A DNA stretch of 64,000 nt, taken from contig NZ_JADFBY010000001.1 in NCBI RefSeq assembly GCF_015223065.1, positions 1 to 64,000 on the forward strand. Reading direction: 5' to 3'. Below, in pieces: positions 33,758 through 42,094 of the stretch. The notes under the pieces were generated by a model. It did no database searches and was not told the origin of the DNA. It saw nothing but the letters and a program-made list of their open reading frames with translations. Position 1 is the stretch's first letter; the number at the start of each line of letters is the position of its first letter. This DNA comes from Mucilaginibacter sp. JRF (GTDB lineage: Bacteria > Bacteroidota > Bacteroidia > Sphingobacteriales > Sphingobacteriaceae). The position numbers and the translations under genes were made by a program.

Positions 33758-35365
33758 ATGAAAAAGCTTACTGAACAGAATGCCGCGCGGTACACCTTAG
33801 TGTTGATAGCCATAACCTTTGTTGTACGTATACTGATTGCCGCCTACACCGGTTTAGGCATCGGCGAATCATACTATTTTCGTGGCGCGCTAACGCTCGA
33901 AATGAGTTACTTTGACCAACCGCCCTTGTTTTTTTGGCTAAGCTGGTTAAGCATAAAGGTATTAGGACTGAGCACTTTCGCGCTGCGTTTCCCGGCGGTT
34001 ATATTGTTCGCGGGTACAAGCTGGTTCTTGTTTTTGCTATCGCGAAAATTGTTTAATGCCAAGGCAGGCTTTTGGGCGGTAGCCATCATGAATTTAAGCG
34101 CGGTATTTACCGTGGCCATTGCCTGCTGGTTTCAGCCCGATGCGCCGTTGATGTTCTTTTGGATGGCGGCGGCATACTATATAGTCCGGGTAATGGGTAT
34201 AAACCAGGCCGAAGCCCTATCGAGCAACGCGTATATGGGCTGGCTTTGGATAGGGGTACTGATGGGGTTGGCTACGCTGAGCAAATACCATGTGCTGTTC
34301 CTGTTCGCGGGGGTGTTTTTATTTGTGGTGGCTAATAAAGATCAGCGCCACTGGCTACGCCATCCGGGGCCTTATCTGGCGGTGTTGTTAACGCTGATCA
34401 TCGCTTTCCCGGTTATTTGGTGGAACTATAAAAACGACTGGGCATCATTCGTGTTCCAGGGTTCACGCGCGGGCGATGGCGGTAAATTCCAGCTGCATCC
34501 CGAGTGGTTTTTGCGCAGCATTGGCGGGCAGGCCTTGTGGCTGCTGCCTTGGGTTTGGGTACCCGTTATCGGTCAGTTCATCCGCTCGTATAAGGATCGT
34601 AATACATCCATAGCCTACAGCTTCGTTTTCTGGACTTCGGTATTACCTATTGTATTTTTTACCGTGGTAACCCTGTGGGCCGATTTGCAATATCATTTCC
34701 ATTGGCAGGCTCCGGGTTACATGATGCTGTTTATGCCGCTGGGTTATGTTATCGATAAAAAACTGAATGGCGCGGTAGAACAAGCCCGCTCTACACGCCG
34801 CTGGCTGCGCTTTTCAACCGGCTTTACGGTGATTGTAATTACGGTGCTTAGCTTGCACATGGTTACCGGTTTTTGGCAAAGCTACGGCCCTAAATGGGTA
34901 GTAGGCCTGGCCGGTGATACTGATGACCCAACTATTCAGGGTATTGATTACGACGATATTTACAAGCGCTTTGAAAAAGAGGGCTGGTTCAATAACGACC
35001 ATTTGTTTGCAGGTGCCCCACGCTGGTGGTTAACCGGCAAGGTTGACTGGGCGCTAAAAGGCAAAAAGGATATCATCTGCTTTAATAATGATCCACGTAA
35101 TATGGCTTTCCTTGTAGACCCGAACAAATTGTTAGGGTACGATTGCGTGGTAATAGGCCAGCGCCACCAGGTAAATGTGGATAATGATGTTAAGCCATTT
35201 TTTGATTCGGTAGAGCAATTGCCTGATATTGCCATTATGCGTAACGGGGTTGATGAATTGCATTTACAAGTATATTACTGCAAAAAATTCCATTTGCCGG
35301 CACAACAGCGCGACGATCTGCCGCTGTATAAGCAATTGACCGGCAGGCCGCCGTTTAGCAAATAA
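33758..35365 (+). CDS. GT39-type membrane glycosyltransferase
   Basis: 535 residues from ATG 33758 (a TTG at 33743 is a less likely start). About ten membrane helices in the N-terminal 400 residues and a soluble C-terminal part. Early luminal loop with GESYYFRGALTLEMSYFDQPPLFFWLSW contains the acidic residue and the YFDQPPL motif typical of ArnT/PMT (GT39/GT83) enzymes, which move sugars from polyprenyl-phosphate donors to lipids, glycans or proteins on the periplasmic side. Acceptor unknown. Confidence 0.85.
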   Translation: MKKLTEQNAARYTLVLIAITFVVRILIAAYTGLGIGESYYFRGALTLEMSYFDQPPLFFWLSWLSIKVLGLSTFALRFPAVILFAGTSWFLFLLSRKLFNAKAGFWAVAIMNLSAVFTVAIACWFQPDAPLMFFWMAAAYYIVRVMGINQAEALSSNAYMGWLWIGVLMGLATLSKYHVLFLFAGVFLFVVANKDQRHWLRHPGPYLAVLLTLIIAFPVIWWNYKNDWASFVFQGSRAGDGGKFQLHPEWFLRSIGGQALWLLPWVWVPVIGQFIRSYKDRNTSIAYSFVFWTSVLPIVFFTVVTLWADLQYHFHWQAPGYMMLFMPLGYVIDKKLNGAVEQARSTRRWLRFSTGFTVIVITVLSLHMVTGFWQSYGPKWVVGLAGDTDDPTIQGIDYDDIYKRFEKEGWFNNDHLFAGAPRWWLTGKVDWALKGKKDIICFNNDPRNMAFLVDPNKLLGYDCVVIGQRHQVNVDNDVKPFFDSVEQLPDIAIMRNGVDELHLQVYYCKKFHLPAQQRDDLPLYKQLTGRPPFSK

Positions 35366-35366
35366 A

Positions 35367-35399
35367 CCCCTCCCAACCCACCCCGAGGGGGAGGGCTTT
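35367..35399 (+). terminator. Terminator after the GT39 gene
   Basis: Stem CCCCTCCC (35367-35374) with GGGGAGGG (35388-35395) followed by CTTTT, one base after the stop codon. Confidence 0.7.
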
Positions 35400-35509
35400 T
35401 ACATATATTGGCAAGTTGTGGTAAAAGGGTTTATCAATTTGCCAAAAATACTTAATGGTGCAGTGCGCAATTTGAGGTACTTTAGGTTTTTATTAACCTT
35501 TACTAAAAA

Positions 35510-36919
35510 ATGCGATACACCAAAGTTAAATCCATTTTCACACTTTTATTTGTGCTGATGCTGCCTGTTGTGCTGCGCGCGCAAACGGCCACTACTAAAG
35601 CCAACAATCTTAACCAGTTGCAGCAACAGTTTGTTGATCTGCGTTTTGGTATGTTCATCCACTTTAACATGCCAACCTATTGGAATGCCGACTGGCCCGA
35701 CCCGGAAGCTTCTCCGGCATTATTCAACCCTAAAAAACTAAACGCCGACCAATGGGCTAAGGCCGCTAAATCGGCTAATATGAGCTATGGCTGTTTAACT
35801 ACCAAGCACCATAGCGGCTTTTGTATTTGGGATACCAAGAGTACCGATTACAGCGTAATGAACAGTCCGTACAAAAAGGATGTGGTAAAGCAGTTTGTTG
35901 ATGCTTTCCGCGCCAACGGATTGAAGGTAATGCTGTACTACTCTATTTTAGATACCCACCACAAGATTCGCCCTCACCAGATAGAGCCCGAAGATATTGA
36001 GATGATCAAAACCCAGCTTACCGAGTTGCTGACCAAATACGGTAAGATAGAAGCGCTGATTATTGATGGTTGGGATGCTCCGTGGTCGCGTATATCATAT
36101 GATGATGTGCCGTTTGAGGATATCTATAACCTGATCAAGAAACTACAGCCTGATTGTTTGGTGATGGATTTGAACGGAGCTAAATATCCGGGTGATGGTT
36201 TGTATTATACCGATATCAAAACCTACGAGATGGGTGCAGGGCAGCGTATGTCAAAAGACGTTAAGCGTATGCCAACCCTGGCTTGTTTGCCTATCAACAG
36301 CGCCTGGTTTTGGAAAGAAGATTTCCCGACCGTGCCGGTGCGCGAGCCGCAAAAAATAGTTAACGAGCTGATAAAGCCGTTAAACGAGGCCAGCTGTAAC
36401 TTTATCCTCAACGTAGCGCCCAACCGAGATGGTTTGATTGACGATAACGCCCTGGCCAGCCTGAAAGAAGTAGGCAAGCTTTGGAAAAACGAAGGTGCTA
36501 CCACTAAGCTATCGCCATTGGAGGACCCGATCATAGCCAGCAACATTGCCAAAAATGCGCCATCAAACTCAAGCTGGAGCGATGATATGAACATTATGGA
36601 TTTTGCTAATGATGATGATTACCATTCATCATGGCAGTCAAACCCGCGCGTTAAGGAGCCTTGGTTCGAGATTGATTTTAAAAAGGATAAAAGCTTTAAC
36701 ACAATTGTAGTGTTCGAGTCAAAGGCCAACATCAGCAAATACAAACTGCAATACTGGGATGGAGCTGCCTGGAAACAAATATTCAGCGGTGACAATAGCG
36801 AGCGTGTAAAACTTCACCGTTTTGATCGTGTTTGGGGCAGCAAAGTACGCATCCAGATAGAGGGCTACAAAGACGCCCCATCAATAGCCGAATTCCAGGT
36901 GTTTGATGAAAGGAGATAA
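35510..36919 (+). CDS. GH29 alpha-L-fucosidase with C-terminal F5/8 domain
   Basis: 469 residues with a Sec signal ending LRAQ. Barrel landmarks: FGMFIHFNMPTYWNADW near residue 47, TTKHHSGFCIWDT near 100, and IEALIIDGWDAPW around 184 with the nucleophile region. From about 340 a coagulation-factor 5/8-like discoidin domain (SSWQSNPRVKEPWFEIDF) follows, a carbohydrate-binding module. Exported fucosidase acting on fucosylated glycans. A near-consensus -7 box TACTTTAG at 35478-35485 lies upstream. Confidence 0.88.
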   Translation: MRYTKVKSIFTLLFVLMLPVVLRAQTATTKANNLNQLQQQFVDLRFGMFIHFNMPTYWNADWPDPEASPALFNPKKLNADQWAKAAKSANMSYGCLTTKHHSGFCIWDTKSTDYSVMNSPYKKDVVKQFVDAFRANGLKVMLYYSILDTHHKIRPHQIEPEDIEMIKTQLTELLTKYGKIEALIIDGWDAPWSRISYDDVPFEDIYNLIKKLQPDCLVMDLNGAKYPGDGLYYTDIKTYEMGAGQRMSKDVKRMPTLACLPINSAWFWKEDFPTVPVREPQKIVNELIKPLNEASCNFILNVAPNRDGLIDDNALASLKEVGKLWKNEGATTKLSPLEDPIIASNIAKNAPSNSSWSDDMNIMDFANDDDYHSSWQSNPRVKEPWFEIDFKKDKSFNTIVVFESKANISKYKLQYWDGAAWKQIFSGDNSERVKLHRFDRVWGSKVRIQIEGYKDAPSIAEFQVFDERR

Positions 36920-36940
36920 GAAAGTTTAGAACTGACTTGA

Positions 36941-36964
36941 AGCCCGGTTATGCCGGGCTTTTTC
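36941..36964 (+). terminator. Terminator of the GH29 gene
   Basis: Stem AGCCCGG (36941-36947) with CCGGGCT (36953-36959) followed by TTTTTC. Confidence 0.75.
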
Positions 36965-37694
36965 AGTTAAAAAACAACTGCTCTGTCTTTAATTTCTTTT
37001 GTACATCCTGCTTGTAATTGCGGCCAATGGGTAATTCGTGGCCGTTAATTTCGAGGCTGTAGGCATAAAACGAATTGATTTTTGATAGCGATACTATGAA
37101 CGACCGGTGTATGCGCACAAAATGCCTGTCGGGTAGCATCTCCTCTAAAAAACTAATTTTTTGCTTGCTGATGTACACCTGATCGGCAGTAACCACCTTT
37201 ACATAATCGCGTATGCTCTCTATCCATAAAATGGCGTTGATGTTGAGTTTGATGGTTTTGCGGTCAACCTTAATGTACAAAAACGCTTCCTGATCGCCAA
37301 CCGGTGTTTCGTGGGCAATACGTGTAGTGGCGCGGTTATCATACAGCTGGTATACTTTATCCATCGCCCGCAAAAAACGATCGAACGATATGGGTTTCAT
37401 CAGGTAATCAACCGCGTCAAGATCAAAACCTTCCAACGCGTACTCGCTGTAGGCGGTGGTAAATATGGTTTTAGGTCGATTTTTAAGGCTACGCAAAAAA
37501 TCGGTACCGTTAAGGCCGGGCATCTTGATGTCCAGAAACATCAGGTCTACCGGTTTTTGTTGCAACAGCTGGAATGCCTGTATAGCATTGCCGCACTTGC
37601 CGGCTATCTCTACATCGCTAAAATTTTCGAGGTAACTGCTTATTATCTCAATGGCCAGCGGTTCATCATCAACTATAAGTGTACGTATCTTCAT
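36963..37694 (-). CDS. LytTR-family response regulator
   Basis: 243 residues. CheY-like receiver with phospho-acceptor Asp55 in LMFLDIKMPG, acidic pair DD9-10, Thr in TTAYSEYALEGF. The C-terminal LytTR DNA-binding domain (about 140-243) has FVRIHRSFIVSLSKI and GHELPIGRNY. Starts 26 bp inside the kinase gene, so the two are coupled. The target is unknown. Confidence 0.93.
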   Translation of the reverse strand: MKIRTLIVDDEPLAIEIISSYLENFSDVEIAGKCGNAIQAFQLLQQKPVDLMFLDIKMPGLNGTDFLRSLKNRPKTIFTTAYSEYALEGFDLDAVDYLMKPISFDRFLRAMDKVYQLYDNRATTRIAHETPVGDQEAFLYIKVDRKTIKLNINAILWIESIRDYVKVVTADQVYISKQKISFLEEMLPDRHFVRIHRSFIVSLSKINSFYAYSLEINGHELPIGRNYKQDVQKKLKTEQLFFN

Positions 37695-38793
37695 GTGGTT
37701 TGGCGGTAGGTAAGGCCTGTTCGCGGCGGGTAAGCCTCAGTTCAAGCACAATTAAAAAAGCTTCATCATCATCCAGAATTTTAAGGCTATGCTGCTGCGG
37801 GTATAAAAGCTCCAGTCGCTTTTGTACATTTTGCAGGCCAATGTTGCCAAAGTGTTTATCGGCATCATCGGTAACCTGTTCCGGTTTACTATTAGACGCT
37901 TTAATTTTCAATACGTTACCAATAACCGATAAATTGATGTTGATCCAGTTGTGGCCAAGCTTTTCGCTGGCGCCGTGCTTAAAAGTATTTTCAATAAAGG
38001 GGAGTAGCAAGAGGGGGGCAATGTACAAGCCGTTCAGGTCGCCGGTAATGTTAAAGGTCAGGTCGAGCCGTTCCTCATAGCGCAGCTTTTCCAGTTCGGT
38101 ATAGTGTTTCAGCATACGTACCTCGTTGGTGAGTGGCACCAGGTCGGTATTACACTCGTACAGCATGTATCGTAGCATCTCCGACAGGCCCAATACCGTG
38201 TTTGATGATTTAGGCGAGTTTTGCAACGTAAGCGAATACAAATTATTCAAAGTGTTGAACAAAAAATGCGGGTGCAGTTGTCCTTTCAGTGCATCCAGCT
38301 CGGCTTTAAGGGCGGCTTGTTTACGCTCGTGCCACATTTTAAAGTACTTTACACCGATGCCAAACCAGGCCACCAGGTTAAGGCTTTTAAATGCATTGAA
38401 AAAATATACCGGATTGGTAAGCAAATACCCAACAGAATGGCCATCATACGGGTCATGAAACTTGCCTAAAAAATGCCGTGCCAGGTAGGGGAAGGCGATA
38501 TAAATATCAACCAACCGCGATGCCATGCCCAATACCAAATTGGTAAGCAACAGCATCAACCCGAACTGTACGTATTTGCCTGTTAGCAGGTAACGGGGAA
38601 TTAGCCAGTAGCCAATGGCATAAAACAGCCCAATGTGCAACGGCATAAAAAATACGTTGTTGTGCAGCGCTATTTGCCAGGTACTTTTAAACGAGTACAT
38701 CAGCAAATAAAATAACCATACAACAAGCCAAAACACCACATGCTGCGCCACCCGGTTATTTGCAATGCCCTGTATGTTTATGCCCTTTGCCAT
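37669..38793 (-). CDS. LytS-type sensor histidine kinase
   Basis: 374 residues. Four N-terminal membrane helices, then the His_kinase domain with the phosphorylated His in GQLHPHFLFNTLNNLYSL and an ATPase domain with PFIENTFKHG and GNIGLQNVQKRLELLY. No extracellular sensor domain larger than the loops. Partner of the LytTR regulator downstream with a 26-bp overlap. Confidence 0.93.
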   Translation of the reverse strand: MAKGINIQGIANNRVAQHVVFWLVVWLFYLLMYSFKSTWQIALHNNVFFMPLHIGLFYAIGYWLIPRYLLTGKYVQFGLMLLLTNLVLGMASRLVDIYIAFPYLARHFLGKFHDPYDGHSVGYLLTNPVYFFNAFKSLNLVAWFGIGVKYFKMWHERKQAALKAELDALKGQLHPHFLFNTLNNLYSLTLQNSPKSSNTVLGLSEMLRYMLYECNTDLVPLTNEVRMLKHYTELEKLRYEERLDLTFNITGDLNGLYIAPLLLLPFIENTFKHGASEKLGHNWININLSVIGNVLKIKASNSKPEQVTDDADKHFGNIGLQNVQKRLELLYPQQHSLKILDDDEAFLIVLELRLTRREQALPTAKPHEDTYTYS

Positions 38794-38988
38794 ATACTAA
38801 ATTATAGCAAATATTTGATTGATAGATGAATAGCCGACGAAATGCAAGTTAAGCATGACGAACAGCATGTTTCGGTACATCAAGCGTGATTAAAAACGGT
38901 TAAACGGCATTAGCAATGGTTTTTAGGTAGCCTGTGGTTGTTCAAGCCACGAGTATCGTAACTGTTTTATTAAGGAGTAGCGGGCAAA

Positions 38989-38996
38989 TACTTTTG
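38989..38996 (+). promoter_or_regulatory. -7 box of the 39023 gene
   Basis: TACTTTTG, a perfect TAnnTTTG match, 26 nt before the ATG. Confidence 0.5.
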
Positions 38997-39022
38997 ATGC
39001 ATAATTTAAATACATCACAGTT

Positions 39023-39331
39023 ATGAAAAAAATGATACTTGTAATGGCCTTAACAGTTATGGCCTTTACCCAAAGCGTAGCAAAAGCTACTACCGACTCA
39101 CTACAAGGCTACTGGGTTATTGAAAGCAATGTTAAAACCCCAAAGCTAAACACGGTTAAGTTTTATAATGATGCCAACCACCTGGTGTACCAGGAAACGG
39201 TGAACAGCAAAATAAAGCTTAGCGATAAGCGCGTGCAAAAAGCGCTAAATAAAATACTGGTGGTAATGGTTAACCAAAAACAATACACAGCCGACCAGGA
39301 ACTGATCAGCATCTACCTTGCAAAACAATAA
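39023..39331 (+). CDS. Small exported protein of unknown function
   Basis: 102 residues with signal peptide (1-22, ends AKATTD after SVAKA). The mature part is short and beta-rich: GYWVIESNVKTPKLNTVKFYND... VYQETVNSKIKL. Such small single-domain secreted proteins are common in Bacteroidota; no family recognised. Has its own promoter and terminator. Confidence 0.7.
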   Translation: MKKMILVMALTVMAFTQSVAKATTDSLQGYWVIESNVKTPKLNTVKFYNDANHLVYQETVNSKIKLSDKRVQKALNKILVVMVNQKQYTADQELISIYLAKQ

Positions 39332-39349
39332 TTAAAAAAAGTCAGCAAT

Positions 39350-39376
39350 GCCCCGTATAGTAGCGGGGCTTGTTGT
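39350..39376 (+). terminator. Terminator of the 39023 gene
   Basis: Stem GCCCCG (39350-39355) with CGGGGC (39364-39369), followed by TTGTTGTTTT. Confidence 0.7.
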
Positions 39377-39393
39377 TTTATACGAGGGGAAGC

Positions 39394-40287
39394 TTATTTA
39401 TTTTGATAACTGCCGAACAGTTCCACCAATATGTCCGGATTGTCGGATATAATGCCATCTACCTTCATGGCGGCTAACTGTTTCATGCCTTCGGCATCGT
39501 TTACCGTCCAGGGTATTACTTTAAGGCCGGCCTCGTGCGCGTCGTTCACAAAGGTGGCATCTATCTGTTTATATTCCGGGCTGATGATCTGCGGCTGAAA
39601 GCCCAGCTTATCCAGATTTTCTTTTAGCGATTTTTTGTTCGATATCAAATACGCCAGCACCACCTTCGGGTATTTGGTGTGCAGGTATTGCAGCGGGCGC
39701 TCATCAAACGATTGTATGTTGCAGCGTTTTAAAATGCGTTTTTGTTTAAGCAGGGCCATTACCTTATCGGCCATTACATCCGGCGTAGGGTGCTCCACAT
39801 TATCGCCTTTGGGCGAGCATTTTATTTCGATGTTATAATTGATGGGTTTAAGGTGTTTTTGCTTTACGTAACGCTCAACGCTATCAATCATTTCGGCAAG
39901 CAGGGGCTTGTAGGTACGCATCTTTTTTTGCGCGGTAAAACCGGGGTGCACTTTGCTGCCGCCATCATATTTGCGAATGCTATCATAAGGCATAGTGTAT
40001 AGCAACAGGCTTTTCTGCTCATCTTTAGTTATCTCGCTGCCATCGGGTTTCAGCATAAAATCGGCATTCATATACGTATCGTGCGATACCACAACCTGCC
40101 CGTCCTTTGATATTACTACATCCAGCTCCAGCGTGCGCGAGCCAAGATCAACGGCGTGCAGCATGGCTTCTATAGAGTTTTCGGGCATTAGCGAACGGCC
40201 GCCACGGTGGGCTTGCAGATCAATTTTATTTTGAGCCGATGCTGCTAATAAAGTGCAGCTTAGCAGTGCAGTAAGTAAGTGCTTCAT
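39394..40287 (-). CDS. Glycerophosphodiester phosphodiesterase
   Basis: 297 residues from ATG 40287; a start at 40335 would precede the signal peptide (MKHLLTALLSCTLLAASAQ). GDPD motifs: LQAHRGGRSLMPENSIEAM, LELDVVISKDGQVVVSHD, IEIKCSPKGD, and the C-terminal IPWTVND. Exported enzyme cleaving glycerophosphodiesters to glycerol-3-phosphate and alcohol. Single-gene unit. Confidence 0.92.
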   Translation of the reverse strand: MKHLLTALLSCTLLAASAQNKIDLQAHRGGRSLMPENSIEAMLHAVDLGSRTLELDVVISKDGQVVVSHDTYMNADFMLKPDGSEITKDEQKSLLLYTMPYDSIRKYDGGSKVHPGFTAQKKMRTYKPLLAEMIDSVERYVKQKHLKPINYNIEIKCSPKGDNVEHPTPDVMADKVMALLKQKRILKRCNIQSFDERPLQYLHTKYPKVVLAYLISNKKSLKENLDKLGFQPQIISPEYKQIDATFVNDAHEAGLKVIPWTVNDAEGMKQLAAMKVDGIISDNPDILVELFGSYQNK

Positions 40288-40481
40288 AAGCCGGGCAATA
40301 TCCGCTTTTTGTTTTAATGATGGAGGGTATGCCATGTAAAGGTTTTGTTAAGCACGGCAGGGTATTTGGATAAGTTAACCAATTTGTGTGCTATATTAAC
40401 CTGTTGATAGTTTGTATGTTTTGGCAACAAATAGTATTAAAACTGTGTTGTAGCTTTACATCAAACCAAAAATCTGCCTTA

Positions 40482-41288
40482 ATGATGAAGATAACCGCTT
40501 CCCTGCTATTGCTGATGCTGCCATTTGGCGTATTCGCGCAACACTCCGTACAAAAAATTTGGCAAACTGATAGCGTGCTGGCCACGCCCGAATCGGTATT
40601 GCCTGCCGGTAAGGTACTGTATGTATCGCTTATTAACGGTAACGAAAAAGATGGTATAGGCGGCATTGCCAAAGTATCGCCGGAAGGAAAGGTGATAGAT
40701 ACCGCCTGGGTAACCGGCCTTAACGCGCCAAAAGGCATGGGCATTTACAAGAATACCCTGTATGTGGCTGATCTGAGCGAATTGGTATCGGTAGATCTGA
40801 AAACGGGCAAGGTTAACAAAAAGCTGATCGATGAAAATGCCGGACTGAATGATGTGAGTATTGATCCCAAAGGTGTGATCTATGTATCCGACCCTAAAAA
40901 TGCCCGTGTGTTTCGCTTTGAGGGCGATAAGCAGGAGGTTTACCTGGAGAATTTAAAGGGCGTTAACGGTGTAAAAAGCATCGGTAACGATCTGTATGTG
41001 CTCACCTCCGAAGCGGCATACAAGGCCGGTCCGGATAAAAAGCTGACCAAAATTTGCGACCTTGAACATGGCGGCGATGGTATTGAACCCGTTGGCAACG
41101 GCGACTTGCTGATAACGGCCTGGGTAGGTTACCTGTATTATGTTACTCCTGATGGTAAAAAGCAAATTTTGCTGGATACGCATGAAAGTAAAAGTAAAAC
41201 TGCCGATATTGGCTACGACCCTAAAAAGAGGATAATTTACGTGCCCACGTTTTTTGGTAATTCGGTAGTGGCGTATAAACTGAACTAA
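40482..41288 (+). CDS. SMP-30/gluconolactonase-like beta-propeller protein
   Basis: About 269 residues from ATG 40482 (second ATG at 40485); the upstream extension to 40386 is not a signal peptide and is discarded. Signal ends GVFAQ. Repeated propeller blades (LYVADLSELVSVDLKTGKV, GVIYVSDPKNARVFRFEG) give an NHL/SMP-30 fold. Periplasmic; either a lactonase-type enzyme or a binding protein. Followed after 10 bp by an NTF2-like gene. Confidence 0.8.
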   Translation: MMKITASLLLLMLPFGVFAQHSVQKIWQTDSVLATPESVLPAGKVLYVSLINGNEKDGIGGIAKVSPEGKVIDTAWVTGLNAPKGMGIYKNTLYVADLSELVSVDLKTGKVNKKLIDENAGLNDVSIDPKGVIYVSDPKNARVFRFEGDKQEVYLENLKGVNGVKSIGNDLYVLTSEAAYKAGPDKKLTKICDLEHGGDGIEPVGNGDLLITAWVGYLYYVTPDGKKQILLDTHESKSKTADIGYDPKKRIIYVPTFFGNSVVAYKLN

Positions 41289-41298
41289 AGGAGAATAC

Positions 41299-41745
41299 AT
41301 GATGAAGATAAAACACTGTTTTTTTATACTGATAAGTTTTTTCGCGCTGGCAATGCCTGCCACCGGTTTTGCCCAAACAGCAGCCGAAAAGCAGGTTGCC
41401 GATGCTGTTGATACCCTGTATAAAGCGGTGGTTGATGCCAACAAAATCACGCTAAGCAAACTCACCGCGCCTCAACTCAGTTTTGGCCATTCCAGCGGTA
41501 AGGTAGAGGATAAGGCCGCCTTTATTGAGGCCCTGACCAGCGGCGCATCTGACTTTACGAGTATTAAAACAAGCAACCAAACCATAACCATTGCCAAGGA
41601 TGTTGCCATAGTAAGGCATATATTAAACGGCGAGATACTTGATGGCGGCAAACCGGGCACAGTTAAGCTCGGAATATTATTAATTTGGAAAAAACAGCAA
41701 AAACAATGGATCTTATTAGCACGGCAAGCGTATAAAGTACCCTAA
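41299..41745 (+). CDS. NTF2-like (DUF4440) exported protein
   Basis: 148 residues with signal ending TGFAQ. The NTF2-like cone shows as AVDTLYKAVVDANKITLSKLTA, LSFGHSSGKVEDKAAFIEAL, IKTSNQTITIAKDVAIVRH and ILLIWKKQQKQWILLARQAYK. Such proteins bind or isomerise small molecules; role unknown. Same operon as the SMP-30-like gene. Confidence 0.83.
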   Translation: MMKIKHCFFILISFFALAMPATGFAQTAAEKQVADAVDTLYKAVVDANKITLSKLTAPQLSFGHSSGKVEDKAAFIEALTSGASDFTSIKTSNQTITIAKDVAIVRHILNGEILDGGKPGTVKLGILLIWKKQQKQWILLARQAYKVP

Positions 41746-41778
41746 CACTTCTTGTTAATACTCGCTGCTTTTATATAT

Positions 41779-41814
41779 GCAAGGGCACTCCGATAGGGGT
41801 GCCTTTGCTGTTTT
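41779..41814 (+). terminator. Terminator of the SMP-30/NTF2 operon
   Basis: Stem 41779-41791 with 41796-41808 including two non-Watson-Crick positions, followed by TGTTTTAG. Confidence 0.7.
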
Positions 41815-42094
41815 AGGGCTATTGTGTTTTAATTGATAAAGTGCATGTTTTCAGGTTAATATATTACATCAAAATGCTATGATAATGAATTTTGGTGACT
41901 TAGTTAATGCCTTTATTTGCTTCATGCTTTTCCATTCTGTTTTGCGGATAAGCACCGGGCCTTACAATTGCCCCAATTATAAACCAGGTAGAATAAATTT
42001 TTAATTAAGCTTTTTTGAGTGGCCCTTTAGGGGTGCTGTACAATTAATGATTTATTGTATGAAATCGATTGAAACCAATAATAACCTCAATAAT

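Noticed and set aside
40953..41465. Minus-strand frame of 170 codons
   Set aside because: Spans two plus-strand genes of one operon; a shadow.
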